Under the pieces are notes generated by a model, which ran no database searches, had not been told where the DNA came from, and saw only the letters and a program-made list of their open reading frames with translations. A program made the position numbers and the translations under genes. DNA of 64,000 bases, from positions 4,054,001 through 4,118,000 of the forward strand of contig NZ_CP023737.1 of NCBI RefSeq assembly GCF_002752655.1, given 5' to 3'. Origin of the DNA: Methylosinus trichosporium OB3b (lineage in GTDB: Bacteria > Pseudomonadota > Alphaproteobacteria > Rhizobiales > Beijerinckiaceae). Of this stretch, positions 8,773 to 18,096 are shown piece after piece (position 1 is the first letter of the stretch; each line of letters starts with the position of its first letter).

Positions 8773-10380
8773 ATGTCGAGAGTTTGTGCTGTGGCGCGTC
8801 GCCGCGGGGTCGCCTGCGTTGTTTCTGGTTTCGCTGCGGCGTTCGCCGCGTCCGCTCTCTGGCTCGAGCCGGGGCCGGCGCTGGCGTTCGGCGAGGATGT
8901 GGCGCTCCAGCCAGAGCCTCCCGCCGCCGAGGCGCCGCCCGCGCGCAAGGCGCGCCGGCGCGCCAAGCCTGCGGCGCGCGAGAAGCGCGTCGAGGCGCCC
9001 AGTCCGGATCGTCCGCTGTTCGCGGTGATCTCGATCGGCAATCAGAGCATCTCCATCTACAATCACAACGGCCTCGTCGAGCGCTCCATGGTCTCGACCG
9101 GCATGCCCGGCCATCCGACGCCCGAAGGGATGTTCACCATCATCGGCCGCGAGCGCATGCATCATTCCAACCTCTATTCCAACGCGCCCATGCCGTTCAT
9201 GCAGCGCATCACCTGGTCCGGGGTGGCGATGCATCTCGGAGTCGTGCCCGGCCATCCGGCCTCGCATGGCTGCATTCGTCTGCCGGGCGGCTTCGCCTCC
9301 AAGCTCTGGGGCCTGACGCGCATCGGCGAGCGCGTCGTCATCTCGCCGCATGAGGTGGCGCCGACCGAAATTTCGCATCCTTCGCTGCCCTCGCCGAAGA
9401 TGCAGATCGAGGCCGCGGCGGAACCCGCGACCGACGGCGCGACCGTGAGCGACGCGAGCGAGCCGAAGCTGCTCGATCCGCGTAAATTCGCCGACAGGCT
9501 GATCGTGAAGGCCGCCGCCGACACGGCCGCGGCCGCGCAGGCGGCCAAGGACGCCGACGCCGCCATCGCCGGCGCCCGCCAGAATGTCGCGCGCGCCGCG
9601 GCGGATCTGCGCGCGGCCGAAGCGGCGCAGGCGAGCGCCAAGAGCAAGGCGGAAGCGGCGGCCAAGAGCTTCGAGACGGCGCGCACCGCCGCCGAGCGGC
9701 CGGCGGTCGCCTCGGCGACGCCCGAAACAGCGCCGGTGAGCGACGGCAAGGCCGAGGCCGCCAAGGAGGCGGCGGCGGTGGCCAAGACCTCCGCCGAGGC
9801 CGCGCTCGCCGAGGCGACGACGCAGCTCGACGCCGCCAAGGCCGCCTCGGCCGCCCGAGCCGCCGAATTCTCGGACGCCGTGCGGCGCTCGAAGGAGGCG
9901 ACCCTCGCCGTCGCCGCCGCCAGCAAGGCGGAAAAGGATGCGCGGCTGCGCACCACGCCGATCTCGGTTCTGGTCAGCAAGAAGGACCGCAAGGTCTATG
10001 TGCGCCAGGGGCTGACGCCGCTGTTCGAGGCGCCGGCGACGATTCGCGACCCGGAGATGGCGCTGGGCTCGCATCTCTTCATCGCCACGGCGACGGAGAA
10101 TGGCGGCAAGGATCTGAAATGGTCGGTGGTCTCGTTGCCGGCGCGCTACGCCGAGGCGCGCAGCGAGCGCCGCAAGAAGGGGCTGGTCGAGGAGCGCTCA
10201 ATATCGCGCGGCCCGGCGTCGAGTCCCGCCGAGGCGCTGGACCGCATCGAGATCGCGCAGGACGTCCGCGACCGCATCGCCGAGCGCCTGTGGCTCGGCG
10301 GCTCGCTGATCGTCTCCGATCAGCCGCCGAGCGTCGAGACCGGCGCCGTCGGCACGGATCTGACGGTGAAGCTGCGATGA
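8773..10380 (+). CDS. L,D-transpeptidase (YkuD domain) with Ala-rich extension
   Basis: 535 residues. An N-terminal hydrophobic segment (about residues 12-38) precedes a YkuD domain at about 82-190. The catalytic block is HPASHGCIRLP, with Cys167 as the expected nucleophile. Such enzymes cross-link peptidoglycan or attach proteins to it in the periplasm. Residues about 225-390 are a long Ala/Glu/Lys-rich coiled-coil-like region. From about 396 the sequence again resembles the opening strands of a YkuD fold (ISVLVSKKDRKVYVRQG) but has no HxxxxxSHGC block. GGGAG lies about ten bases before the ATG. Confidence 0.85.
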   Translation: MSRVCAVARRRGVACVVSGFAAAFAASALWLEPGPALAFGEDVALQPEPPAAEAPPARKARRRAKPAAREKRVEAPSPDRPLFAVISIGNQSISIYNHNGLVERSMVSTGMPGHPTPEGMFTIIGRERMHHSNLYSNAPMPFMQRITWSGVAMHLGVVPGHPASHGCIRLPGGFASKLWGLTRIGERVVISPHEVAPTEISHPSLPSPKMQIEAAAEPATDGATVSDASEPKLLDPRKFADRLIVKAAADTAAAAQAAKDADAAIAGARQNVARAAADLRAAEAAQASAKSKAEAAAKSFETARTAAERPAVASATPETAPVSDGKAEAAKEAAAVAKTSAEAALAEATTQLDAAKAASAARAAEFSDAVRRSKEATLAVAAASKAEKDARLRTTPISVLVSKKDRKVYVRQGLTPLFEAPATIRDPEMALGSHLFIATATENGGKDLKWSVVSLPARYAEARSERRKKGLVEERSISRGPASSPAEALDRIEIAQDVRDRIAERLWLGGSLIVSDQPPSVETGAVGTDLTVKLR

Positions 10381-10501
10381 CCTCATTGCATCCCGCGAGT
10401 CCGGCTCGGGCTCGCGGGACGGCTATGCGGCACGCTGATTGCTTCGTTCTGCTCGGCCGAGGACCGGCCTTCCGAACTCACCAGCATGAGCAGAAAAATC
10501 G

Positions 10502-10816
10502 ATGGAAAAGACGTTCATCCGTGAGACCTCCGACGGCCGCAAGGTCGAGGTCATTGGTCCTTTCGTCTGCATCGACGGCCAGCCGGTCGCCGAGGGCGTC
10601 GTCGAGGTCAAGGATCATCCCAACAAGCGCGCCATTCTGCATACGCTCCCCAACGCCGCCTTCATGGCCGGGCCCGTCGTGCTGACGGCCGAGGAGGCCT
10701 CGGTGGTGCGTGGCGCGCTGTTGATGGCCAAGCCTTCGCCGACCGATCCGGTCGCGATCAACGACCAGCTGCGCAAGGCCGTCAACGCCCGCAATCGCGA
10801 GGCCGGCATCGAGTGA
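10502..10816 (+). CDS. Conserved hypothetical protein
   Basis: 104 residues, acidic and soluble, no signal peptide or membrane segment. I do not recognise the family. The sequence is regular and well formed (IGPFVCIDGQPVAEGVVEV), with codon use like its neighbours. It is convergent with truA and 13 bases from it. Confidence 0.6.
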   Translation: MEKTFIRETSDGRKVEVIGPFVCIDGQPVAEGVVEVKDHPNKRAILHTLPNAAFMAGPVVLTAEEASVVRGALLMAKPSPTDPVAINDQLRKAVNARNREAGIE

Positions 10817-10829
10817 GCGGGGCGCCTGC

Positions 10830-11570
10830 TCAATAATCGACGGCGACGAGATAGAGCCCATGCGGCGGGGCGACCTGGCCGCAGCGGGCGCGCTCTCGCG
10901 CCTCGAGCGCCGCGCGAAGATCGGCGGCGCTCCAGCGGCCGGAGCCGACATGCTCCAGCGAGCCGGCCAGCGAGCGCACCTGATTGTGCAGAAAGGACCG
11001 CGCCGAGGTCGTGATCTCGATCAGCGAGCCCTCGCGGCGCACGTCGAGCCGCTCCAGCGTGCGGATCGGCGATTCGGCCTGGCATTCGGTCGAGCGGAAG
11101 GTCGTGAAGTCGTGGCGGCCGACCAGAAGCTGCGCCGCCGCATGCATCGCCGCGGCGTCGAGCGGGCGCTTCACATGCCACATGCGGCCGCGCTGCAGCG
11201 TCAAAGGCGCGCGGCGATTGTCGATGATGTAGCGATAGTGACGGCGCACCGCCGAAAAACGCGCCTCGAAGCCCTCGGCGACGCCGCGCGCCTCCAGCAC
11301 GGCGATCGGGTCGGGACGCAGATGGGCGTTGATCGCGTCGCGCAGCCGGTCGGCGCGCCAGTCGCGCGTCAGATCGACATGGGCGACCTGTCCGAGCGCA
11401 TGCACGCCGGCGTCGGTGCGGCCCGCTCCATGCACGACGCGCCGCGCGCCGCTCTCGAGCGCCGCGACCGCCTCCTCGAGCCGCTGCTGGATCGAGACGC
11501 CATTCTCCTGGCGCTGCCAGCCGACGAACGGGCCGCCGTCATATTCGATGATGAGCGCGAAGCGGGGCAT
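10830..11570 (-). CDS. truA: tRNA pseudouridine synthase A
   Basis: 246 residues, the usual length. TruA isomerises uridines 38-40 of the tRNA anticodon arm. The catalytic motif [14 protein letters not shown] contains the nucleophile Asp53. The opening [19 protein letters not shown] and the C-terminal [11 protein letters not shown] block are standard for the family. In many alphaproteobacteria truA lies near fmt and def; here fmt is about 11 kb away across the Rhs island, which might have split a former cluster. Confidence 0.95.
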   Translation of the reverse strand: MPRFALIIEYDGGPFVGWQRQENGVSIQQRLEEAVAALESGARRVVHGAGRTDAGVHALGQVAHVDLTRDWRADRLRDAINAHLRPDPIAVLEARGVAEGFEARFSAVRRHYRYIIDNRRAPLTLQRGRMWHVKRPLDAAAMHAAAQLLVGRHDFTTFRSTECQAESPIRTLERLDVRREGSLIEITTSARSFLHNQVRSLAGSLEHVGSGRWSAADLRAALEARERARCGQVAPPHGLYLVAVDY

Positions 11571-11631
11571 TGAGCAGGGGGAGCTGGAAGAGAGAGGCCG
11601 GCGTCGGCCTCTCTCGAATGTCGTGAATGCG

Positions 11632-11952
11632 TCAGCCGGCTTTGATCTCGGCTTTGGCGGTCTCCAGCAATTCGTCGAGCGTGCGGCGAATCTGATGGTC
11701 CGACTGCGCGACGCCCGCCGCCTCGAAATCGGCCTTCACCTTGGCGAAGACCAGCTCCGTCGCATCGGCAGAGGCCTCTGCGGCGACGAGCGCCGCGGCG
11801 TAGCTCTCGGCCTCGGCGGCGCTCTTGCCGAGCTGCTCGGCCGCCCACAAGCCGAACAGCTTGTTGCGCCGGGCCTCGGCGCGGAATTGCAGCTCCTGCT
11901 CGTGAACGAAGCGCTTCTCGAAGGATTCCTCACGCTTATCGAACGTGCTCAT
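11632..11952 (-). CDS. F1-ATPase inhibitor zeta subunit (DUF1476)
   Basis: 106 residues, charged and Ala-rich, mostly helical. The N-terminal [20 protein letters not shown] is the conserved inhibitory segment of the alphaproteobacterial zeta subunit. That segment inserts into F1 and blocks ATP hydrolysis (known for Paracoccus). [11 protein letters not shown] is also family-typical. It is encoded apart from the atp genes, which lie about 8 kb away at 19.7-22.3 kb. Confidence 0.9.
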   Translation of the reverse strand: MSTFDKREESFEKRFVHEQELQFRAEARRNKLFGLWAAEQLGKSAAEAESYAAALVAAEASADATELVFAKVKADFEAAGVAQSDHQIRRTLDELLETAKAEIKAG

Positions 11953-12280
11953 CTGGACCTCGACTGTTTCGGCCGCCTCGCGAGAAGCGCTCGCGAGGCA
12001 TGCGCCCTATATTCGGATTTAGGGTGGAATGCTAATGACGTTCACCCCGATTGATAAAAATTCAGTCAAGTTGTAACCGCTCGCCGATTCGGCTAGACTC
12101 CCGTCGCGGGTTGTAACCGCCGCCGGAAAGGGATAGGACCCCGTTCCATCCGCGGCCGCTGCGAACGCCGCTCCGGGTCGACGTCCTACCGCCGCAAGGC
12201 GGGCCGGCGACGCCGCCGAGAGCCGAACCGAGGGAGCCACGGCCCGACAGATGGACTTTCTCAAGCCCCGGTTGATCCCC
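11953..12280. other. Promoter region between zeta-subunit gene and purC
   Basis: Divergent intergenic region. The 11-mer GTTGTAACCGC occurs twice, at 12070-12080 and 12110-12120, forty bases apart. TTGTAA at 12071 and CTAGAC at 12093 are separated by 16 bases and could form a weak sigma-70 promoter toward purC. No gene is seen. Confidence 0.35.
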
Positions 12281-13045
12281 ATGAACCGCCGTCGCCGCAT
12301 TTACGAGGGCAAGGCCAAGGTCCTCTATGAGGGGCCCGAGCCCGGAACCTTGATCCAGCACTTCAAGGACGACGCCACCGCCTTCAACGCCAAGAAGCAC
12401 GAGGTGATCGACGGGAAGGGCGTGCTCAACAACCGCATCTCGGAATTCATCTTCCAGCATCTCAACGACATCGGCGTGCCGACGCATTTCATCCGCCGGC
12501 TCAATATGCGCGAGCAGCTGATTCGTGAGGTCGAGATCGTTCCGCTCGAGGTGGTGGTGCGCAATGTCGCCGCCGGCTCGCTGTCGAAGCGCCTCGGCAT
12601 GGAGGAAGGCACGCAGCTGCCGCGCTCCATCATCGAGTTCTATTACAAGAACGACGCGCTCGACGATCCGATGGTCTCCGAGGAGCATATCACCGCCTTC
12701 GGCTGGGCGACTCCGCAGGAGATCGACGACATCATGGCGCTGGCCATTCGCGTCAACGACTTCCTCTCCGGCCTCTTCCTCGGCGTCGGCATTCGCCTCG
12801 TCGACTTCAAAATGGAATGCGGACGACTCTGGGAAGGCGACATGATGCGCATCGTCGTCGCCGACGAGATTTCTCCCGATTCTTGCCGGCTGTGGGACAT
12901 CAAGTCCAACGACAAGCTGGACAAGGACCGCTTCCGCCGCGACATGGGCGGCCTCGTCGAGGCCTATACGGAAGTGGCGCGCCGCCTCGGCATTCTGCAA
13001 GAGAACGAGGCGCCGCGCCCGAGCCAGCCCAAGCTGGTACAATAA
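12281..13045 (+). CDS. purC: SAICAR synthetase
   Basis: 254 residues. The enzyme joins aspartate to CAIR in purine synthesis, using ATP. Signature segments are [15 protein letters not shown] at the N-terminus, [16 protein letters not shown], and [10 protein letters not shown] followed by [14 protein letters not shown]. The family start is [10 protein letters not shown], so I choose the ATG at 12281 over the in-frame ATG at 12251; neither has a strong ribosome site. purC stands alone, with repeats downstream. Confidence 0.95.
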   Translation: MNRRRRIYEGKAKVLYEGPEPGTLIQHFKDDATAFNAKKHEVIDGKGVLNNRISEFIFQHLNDIGVPTHFIRRLNMREQLIREVEIVPLEVVVRNVAAGSLSKRLGMEEGTQLPRSIIEFYYKNDALDDPMVSEEHITAFGWATPQEIDDIMALAIRVNDFLSGLFLGVGIRLVDFKMECGRLWEGDMMRIVVADEISPDSCRLWDIKSNDKLDKDRFRRDMGGLVEAYTEVARRLGILQENEAPRPSQPKLVQ

Positions 13046-13069
13046 AAGGCGGAAAGATCGAGCGCGCTT

Positions 13070-13126
13070 CCTTCTCCCGCTTGCGGGAGAAGGTGGCCTC
13101 GCGAAGCGAGGTCGGATGAGGGCGCC
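13070..13126 (+). repeat. Palindromic repeat, family A (CTTCTCCC-type), copy 1
   Basis: CCTTCTCCCGC/GCGGGAGAAGG hairpin, then a second hairpin CCTCGC-GAA-GCGAGG, then GTCGGATGAGGGCGCC. The same modules occur inverted at 13242-13298 and as a facing pair at 28246-28379. This is a REP-like element directly behind purC, where it could stabilise or end the message. Confidence 0.75.
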
Positions 13127-13160
13127 TCGGGTTTAGTGGATTGCTTCACCGAAATTGACG

Positions 13161-13212
13161 GGAGCCTGAAGGCCCGCGGTCAAAGCGCGGATTTGCGAGC
13201 CTTCAGGCTCGC
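13161..13212 (+). repeat. Palindromic repeat, family C (GAGCCTGAAGGC-type), copy 1
   Basis: GAGCCTGAAGGCCCGCGGTC ... TGCGAGCCTTCAGGCTC forms an inverted repeat. A second copy lies at 26460-26517. This copy is nested between two inverted family A copies. Confidence 0.7.
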
Positions 13213-13241
13213 TTCCGCATTCACCGCGCAAAATCGCAACG

Positions 13242-13298
13242 CATCCTCATCCGACCCGACTTCGTCGGGCCACCTTCTCCCGCCAAAGCGGGAGAAGG
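13242..13298 (-). repeat. Palindromic repeat, family A, copy 2 (inverted)
   Basis: Inverted counterpart of 13070-13126: CATCCTCATCCGACCCGAC, then CTTCTCCCGC-CAAA-GCGGGAGAAG. The two family A copies flank the family C copy, giving a composite palindromic block of about 230 bases between purC and hemA. Confidence 0.75.
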
Positions 13299-13325
13299 AG
13301 CGCGCTAACAGGCTCCGTTTGCGGA

Positions 13326-14612
13326 TTATTGCGCGGCGAGCTTGATCTCGGGATAGGTACAGCGCTCGCGGCTCTCGGGATCGACGTGGAGATGCTGCGG
13401 CGGCTCGACGAAGGCGATGCCGAGCGTGTTCCAGACATCGACCATCGCTTCGACCAGCGTGACGATATGCTCGCCCGTATGGCAGGGCGTCGGCGTGATG
13501 CGCAGACGCTCCGTCCCGCGTGCGACCGTCGGATAATTGATCGGCTGAATATAGATGCCGTGCCGCTCGAGCAGCATGTCGCTCGCGGCCTTGCACAGCT
13601 CCGCCTCGCGCACCATCACCGGCACGATATGCGAGCCGTTCTCCAGCACCGGCAGGCCCGCGGCGCCGAGCGCGTGCTTGGTGATATGGGTGGCGCGCTG
13701 ATGCGCGGCGCGCAGATCGGGGCGCGTCTTCAAGAGGCGCACAGCGGCGGTCGCCGCCGCGGCGACCGCCGGCGGCAGAGCTGTGGTGAAGATGAAGGAC
13801 GCCGCATAGCTGCGGATCGCGTCGATGATGACGCGATCGCCGGCGATATAGCCGCCGAGCGTGCCGAAGCCCTTGGCCAGCGTGCCCTCGATCACATCGA
13901 TACGGTCCATCACGCCGGCCTGCTCGCAAACGCCGCCGCCGCGCGCGCCATACATGCCGACCGCATGAACCTCGTCGATATAGGTCATCGCGCCATAACG
14001 CTCGGCGAGCGCGGCGATCTCGGCGACCGGCGCGATATTGCCGTTCATCGAATAGAGGCTCTCGAAGACGATGAGCTTGGGCCGCGCGCCGGCCGCGGCG
14101 AGCAGCTCCTCGAGATGGCCGAGGTCGTTGTGGCGGAAGATCTTGCGCTCGGCGCGCGAGCGCTTGACGCCCTCGATCATCGAATTGTGATTGGAGGCGT
14201 CGGAGAGGATGAGACAGTCGGGCAGAAGATCGGCGATCGTGGAGATCGCCGCGAGATTGGAAATCCATCCCGAGGTGAAGACGAGCGCCGCCTCCTTGCC
14301 GTGCAGGTCGGCGAGCTCGCTCTCCAGCTCGACGATCGCATGGCTGGTGCCGGAGATGTTGCGCGTGCCGCCCGAGCCGGCGCCGACGCGCGCGGCGGTG
14401 TCGACCATAGCGGCGATCACCTCGGGGTGCTGGCCCATGCCGAGATAATCATTGGAGCACCAGATCGTCACATCCTGCGTCGTGCCGTCGTCCCGGTGCC
14501 AGAGCGCGCGCGGGAAGCATTCGACGCAGCGTTCGAGATGGGCGAAGACTCGGTAACGGCGCTCGTCCTGGAGACGTGTGATCGCCGTCTCGAAAAAGCG
14601 CCGGTAATCCAT
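13326..14612 (-). CDS. hemA: 5-aminolevulinate synthase
   Basis: 428 residues. A PLP enzyme that condenses glycine and succinyl-CoA to ALA, the alphaproteobacterial (C4) route to heme. The catalytic lysine is K247 in [13 protein letters not shown], matching the usual position. [23 protein letters not shown] and [12 protein letters not shown] are family blocks. The ATG at 14612 has AAGGA seven bases upstream; an in-frame ATG at 14627 has none. It is convergent with purC across the repeat block. Confidence 0.95.
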   Translation of the reverse strand: MDYRRFFETAITRLQDERRYRVFAHLERCVECFPRALWHRDDGTTQDVTIWCSNDYLGMGQHPEVIAAMVDTAARVGAGSGGTRNISGTSHAIVELESELADLHGKEAALVFTSGWISNLAAISTIADLLPDCLILSDASNHNSMIEGVKRSRAERKIFRHNDLGHLEELLAAAGARPKLIVFESLYSMNGNIAPVAEIAALAERYGAMTYIDEVHAVGMYGARGGGVCEQAGVMDRIDVIEGTLAKGFGTLGGYIAGDRVIIDAIRSYAASFIFTTALPPAVAAAATAAVRLLKTRPDLRAAHQRATHITKHALGAAGLPVLENGSHIVPVMVREAELCKAASDMLLERHGIYIQPINYPTVARGTERLRITPTPCHTGEHIVTLVEAMVDVWNTLGIAFVEPPQHLHVDPESRERCTYPEIKLAAQ

Positions 14613-14826
14613 GTGACAGTCCTTCATGCCGCTGTACGGGGAGACTAGGAACTCTCGCCCCTCGCGGTTTCAGCGCTATCGCCGCGCTGCTTCCGCTTTG
14701 TGCGTTTTGCTACATAAACCATCCGCCTCGGCTTGGCGAGGGGCAGATCGTCGCGCCGAGCAGAAGTCACGAAACGGCCGCAAATCTCCGCGGCGCCGCG
14801 GCGCCCGTGCTGCGCCGCGGCATAAA

Positions 14827-16161
14827 TCATGCCGGCGCGCGCGCTGAGAGCGGGAGGCGCGCTTCGAGCGCCGCGCCGCGCGGCTCGGCGGGGCGAAACG
14901 TCAAACGCCCGCCGAGCGCCGCGACGCGCTCGCCCATTCCACGCAAACCCATGCCGCGCAGGCCCATGCCCTGCTGCGCCGCAGCGTCGAGGCCGGCGCC
15001 GTCGTCGCGGACAGCGATGCGCAATTCCGGCCGCCCGTCCGACATTTGCGTCTCGACCGTCACATCGACGCGCGTCGCGCGCGCATGGCGGAACACATTG
15101 GTCAGCCCTTCCTGCGCGATGCGATAGGCGGTGAGCGCCGTCGTCTCGTCGAGCGCCGCGTCGGCGCGGCAGAGGAGGTGGATCGCCACCTCGGGACGTC
15201 GCTCCCGCCAGCCGCTCGCCAGCGCCTCCAGCGCGCCGGCGAGGCCCAGCTCCTCGAGCGCCGCCGGCCGCAGCCGCGCGAGAATGCGCCGGTTGACCTG
15301 CTGCAGCGCCGCGATCTGCTCTTCGATGCGCGCGCAATCGGCGCGGCGGTCGTCGTCGAGCCGGCGGGCGAGGGCGCAGAGGCCGGCGCGAATGGCGAAG
15401 AGGAAGGGACCGATCTCGTCGTGGAGGTCGCGGGCGATGTCGCGCCTTTCCTCGTCCTGCACGTGGAGAAGGCGGTCGATCAGCGCGCGATTCTCCTCGT
15501 CGAGCCGGGCGAGCGTTTCGGCGAGCTGCTCGACGCGCTCGGCGATGGCGACGAATTCCGGCGCGCCGCCGACGGGAACACGCAGCGAGCGCTCGCCGAC
15601 GCGCAGCCGCTCCAGCGCCTCGCCGAGCGCCGAGACCGGCGACAGCGCCCGTCCCACCGCCAGCGACACGATGGCGAAGCCGGCGAGCGCGAGGCCGAGC
15701 GCGCCGAGCGCCAGCGCCGCGACCTCGCTCCAAATCTCGTCGATCTCGTCGCCGGGGTCGGCGGCGAGGACGAGCTCGCCGTCCGGCCGCCCCCGCCCGA
15801 GCGTCATGCGGGTGACGCTCGGCGGCGCAGCGACGAGAGCTGCGAACCAGGCCGGCGCGCGCCGCGGCTGCTCCGCCGTCGCGGGAGCGCCCGCGTCCGC
15901 CATGTAGATGCGGATATGGCGCAGCTGCTCGACCTCCGCCAACAGGCGGCGCAGCGCGGCGACGGGGTCCTCGGACTCCTGGAGGCTCGCGAGCGCCGTG
16001 CCGGCGAACTCCCGCGCCAGCCGCGCAGTGCTGTCGGATTCGGCGCGCACGCGCTGGGCGGCGTGCAGCATCAGCAGGCCAACGCCGACGCAAAGGCCCG
16101 CGGCGAGCGCGGCGCCGAGCAGAGCGAGGAGGCGGGCGCGGAGCGAAAGAGAGCGGAACAT
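14827..16161 (-). CDS. Sensor histidine kinase, NarX-like (HisKA_3)
   Basis: 444 residues. Membrane segment at about 9-33, periplasmic part to about 145, second membrane segment at about 148-170, and a HAMP-like linker. The HisKA_3 block EERRDIARDLHDEIGP has the phosphoacceptor His247, and a HATPase domain carries IAQEGLTNVFRHA and VRDDGAGLD. Near the C-terminus MGLRG is repeated (GMGLRGMGLRGMGERV), a 15-base tandem duplication in the ATP-lid region. It is divergent from the LuxR-type regulator at 16257, its likely partner. The signal is unknown; in methylotrophs similar pairs control methanol oxidation. Confidence 0.88.
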   Translation of the reverse strand: MFRSLSLRARLLALLGAALAAGLCVGVGLLMLHAAQRVRAESDSTARLAREFAGTALASLQESEDPVAALRRLLAEVEQLRHIRIYMADAGAPATAEQPRRAPAWFAALVAAPPSVTRMTLGRGRPDGELVLAADPGDEIDEIWSEVAALALGALGLALAGFAIVSLAVGRALSPVSALGEALERLRVGERSLRVPVGGAPEFVAIAERVEQLAETLARLDEENRALIDRLLHVQDEERRDIARDLHDEIGPFLFAIRAGLCALARRLDDDRRADCARIEEQIAALQQVNRRILARLRPAALEELGLAGALEALASGWRERRPEVAIHLLCRADAALDETTALTAYRIAQEGLTNVFRHARATRVDVTVETQMSDGRPELRIAVRDDGAGLDAAAQQGMGLRGMGLRGMGERVAALGGRLTFRPAEPRGAALEARLPLSARAPA

Positions 16162-16256
16162 CGGCCGCGAGCTTTACAAGCTGCGCCGCTTTTCCGTAAG
16201 GGACGATCCGTCCCGGCGCTCGCGATCGACGCGCCCAAAGGAGGCGGCTCGCCGTC

Positions 16257-16871
16257 ATGCGCGTTTTGATCGTCGACGATCATCCGATCATCGTCTCCGG
16301 CTGCGCCGCCATTCTCGCGGCCGAGGGCGACATCGAATCGCGCGACGCCGGCGACGCCGACAGCGGCCTCGCCGCCTTTCTCGATTGGCGGCCCGATGTG
16401 ACCGTCGTCGACATCAATCTGCCCGGCGCCTCCGGCTTCGAGCTGACGCGGCGCATTCTGCGGCATGACGCCCAGGCGCGCGTCGTCGTGTTCTCGATGA
16501 ACGATGACCCGATCTTCGCGGCGCGCGCGATCGAGGCCGGGGCGCGCGGCTATGTCGCCAAGAACGACGATCCCTTTCTGCTGCTGAAGGCGCTGCGCGA
16601 GGTCGCCGCCGGCGGCCTGTTCCTGATGCCGCGCATGGCCAATCGACTGGCCTTCGACAAGACGCTCGCCGATCCGCTCGCGGGCTTGAGCGCGCGCGAG
16701 CTGGAGATTTTGCGCATGCTGGGCAAGGGGCTCAGCCTGAGCGAGATCGCCGAGGCGGCGCATGTCTCCTATAAGACCATCGCCAACAGCTGCTCGCTCT
16801 TGAAGCGCAAGCTCGGCGCGCGCACGCCGATGGATCTGGTCCGCATCGCGATCGAGCAGCGGCTCTCGTGA
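16257..16871 (+). CDS. Response regulator, NarL/LuxR family
   Basis: 204 residues. Receiver domain at 1-120 with acidic pocket D7-D8, phosphoacceptor D52 (VVDINLPG) and K103-region. The LuxR-type helix-turn-helix is at about 140-200 (LSARELEILRMLGKGLSLSE). It is paired head to head with the kinase gene, 95 bases apart. It resembles MxaB-type regulators of methylotrophs in length and motif, but that assignment is only suggestive. The HTH has KTIANSCSLLKRKLG where KTVxxHxxxIxxKL is usual. Confidence 0.88.
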   Translation: MRVLIVDDHPIIVSGCAAILAAEGDIESRDAGDADSGLAAFLDWRPDVTVVDINLPGASGFELTRRILRHDAQARVVVFSMNDDPIFAARAIEAGARGYVAKNDDPFLLLKALREVAAGGLFLMPRMANRLAFDKTLADPLAGLSARELEILRMLGKGLSLSEIAEAAHVSYKTIANSCSLLKRKLGARTPMDLVRIAIEQRLS

Positions 16872-16875
16872 GCGT

Positions 16876-17799
16876 TCATTCCGGCGCGACCTTGCGGCAG
16901 ATGTCGACGATGGTTCGGCGCAGCCAGGCGTGGGCGGGTTCCTTGTCCTGCAGCGAATGCCACACCATCAACAGGTCATAGGTCGGGAACTCGATCGGAA
17001 TCGGCACGATCTCGAGCGGCGCGATCCGCACGAAATGCTCGGCGATGCGCAGCGGCAGCGAGAACACGAGATCGGTATTGGCGACGATCCACGGAGCCGA
17101 GAGGAAATTGGGCACGACCAGCGAGACCTTTCTCGCGAGGCCGCGCGCCTCCAGCCAATCGTCGATGAGGCCGGTGCCGGCCTCGCGCCGCGACATCAGC
17201 ATGTGCTTGGCGGCGATGAAGCGCTCGAGCGAGACCTCGCCGTGGGAAAAATCCGGATGTCCGCGCCGCACCAGCGAGACGATGCGGTCCGTGTAGAGGC
17301 GCTCGCGGTTCAGATAGGGCGCCTGATCGAGGATCACGTCGAAGCCGATGACGAGATCGACATCCGCCGCCTCGGCCGCCTGACCCAGCGAGCCCTGCGT
17401 CTGCACGAGATGAATCTCGATATTGGGCGCTTCCAGTCCGACGACCTGCATCAGCGGCGGCAGCAGGCAGAACTCCACATAATCATTGGTGGCGATGGTG
17501 AAGCGGCGCTGCGTCGTCGCCGGCGAGAACTCCTTGGAGCTGCGCAGCACCTGCTCGACCTCGGCGAGCAGCGCCGCTATGGGCTCGACCAGCGAGAGCG
17601 CGCGCGGCGTCGGCCGCATGCCCTGCGGCGTTTTGACCAGCACCGGATCGTCGAGCTGCTGGCGCAAGCGCTGCAGCACATGGCTCATCGCCGACTGGCT
17701 GATGAACATCTTCTGCGCGGCGCGCGAGACGCTGCGCTCCTCGAGCAGAAAATTGAACGCCACCAGCAGATTGAGATCGAAATTGCGCAGCTCGGTCAT
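16876..17799 (-). CDS. LysR-family transcription regulator
   Basis: 307 residues. The N-terminal winged HTH (about 5-65) carries RSVSRAAQKMFISQSAMSHV; the substrate-binding domain follows from about 90. The ATG at 17799 has GGTGGAG just upstream and begins the standard LRNFDLNLLVAFNFLLEE; the in-frame ATG at 17844 overlaps the palindrome region. It belongs to the NodD/SyrM-like subgroup. It is transcribed divergently from pmoC, so control of pmoC is possible but unproven. Confidence 0.9.
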   Translation of the reverse strand: MTELRNFDLNLLVAFNFLLEERSVSRAAQKMFISQSAMSHVLQRLRQQLDDPVLVKTPQGMRPTPRALSLVEPIAALLAEVEQVLRSSKEFSPATTQRRFTIATNDYVEFCLLPPLMQVVGLEAPNIEIHLVQTQGSLGQAAEAADVDLVIGFDVILDQAPYLNRERLYTDRIVSLVRRGHPDFSHGEVSLERFIAAKHMLMSRREAGTGLIDDWLEARGLARKVSLVVPNFLSAPWIVANTDLVFSLPLRIAEHFVRIAPLEIVPIPIEFPTYDLLMVWHSLQDKEPAHAWLRRTIVDICRKVAPE

Positions 17800-17822
17800 G
17801 TCGCTCCACCATTGTCCGCGAG

Positions 17823-17866
17823 GCTGGAGCGCTATCCGATCCAATCGGATCGGATAGCGCTCCAGC
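17823..17866. repeat. Perfect 20-bp inverted repeat
   Basis: Arms 17823-17842 and 17847-17866 (GCTGGAGCGCTATCCGATCC and its complement) enclose the loop AATC. A second, weaker palindrome built on GTTCGA/TCGAAC and ending in AAAGCGCTCTAG follows to about 17930. This AGCGCT-based style is typical of intergenic palindromes in this group. It sits just upstream of the LysR gene. Confidence 0.8.
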
Positions 17867-17996
17867 AGTCTTTCGTTCGAGCGAATTCTGATCGATCGAA
17901 CAATTCCGTTCGATCGGAAAGCGCTCTAGGCTCGCGCGTCCGCATGGCGCCAGAACGACAGACGCCGGGCCACTGAAAAGTTTCGATAGCCCAATG

Positions 17997-18011
17997 AAAA
18001 CTATGCATTTT
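17997..18011. promoter_or_regulatory. AT-rich imperfect palindrome upstream of pmoC
   Basis: AAAACTATGCATTTT centres on ATGCAT in otherwise GC-rich DNA, 86 bases before the pmoC start. It could be a LysR-type operator or part of the promoter. No convincing -35/-10 pair was found. Confidence 0.25.
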
Positions 18012-18096
18012 ACGCAGCGATGAGACGACCTTACCCCTTCTCGGGCGCTTCTTGGAAGAGGCGCGCAGCCCTCTTGAAGGCAACGAGGAGAGAAAC

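Noticed and set aside
17940..18096. Sigma-70 or sigma-54 promoter for pmoC
   Set aside because: No pair of elements with correct spacing was found, so only the AT-rich palindrome is reported.
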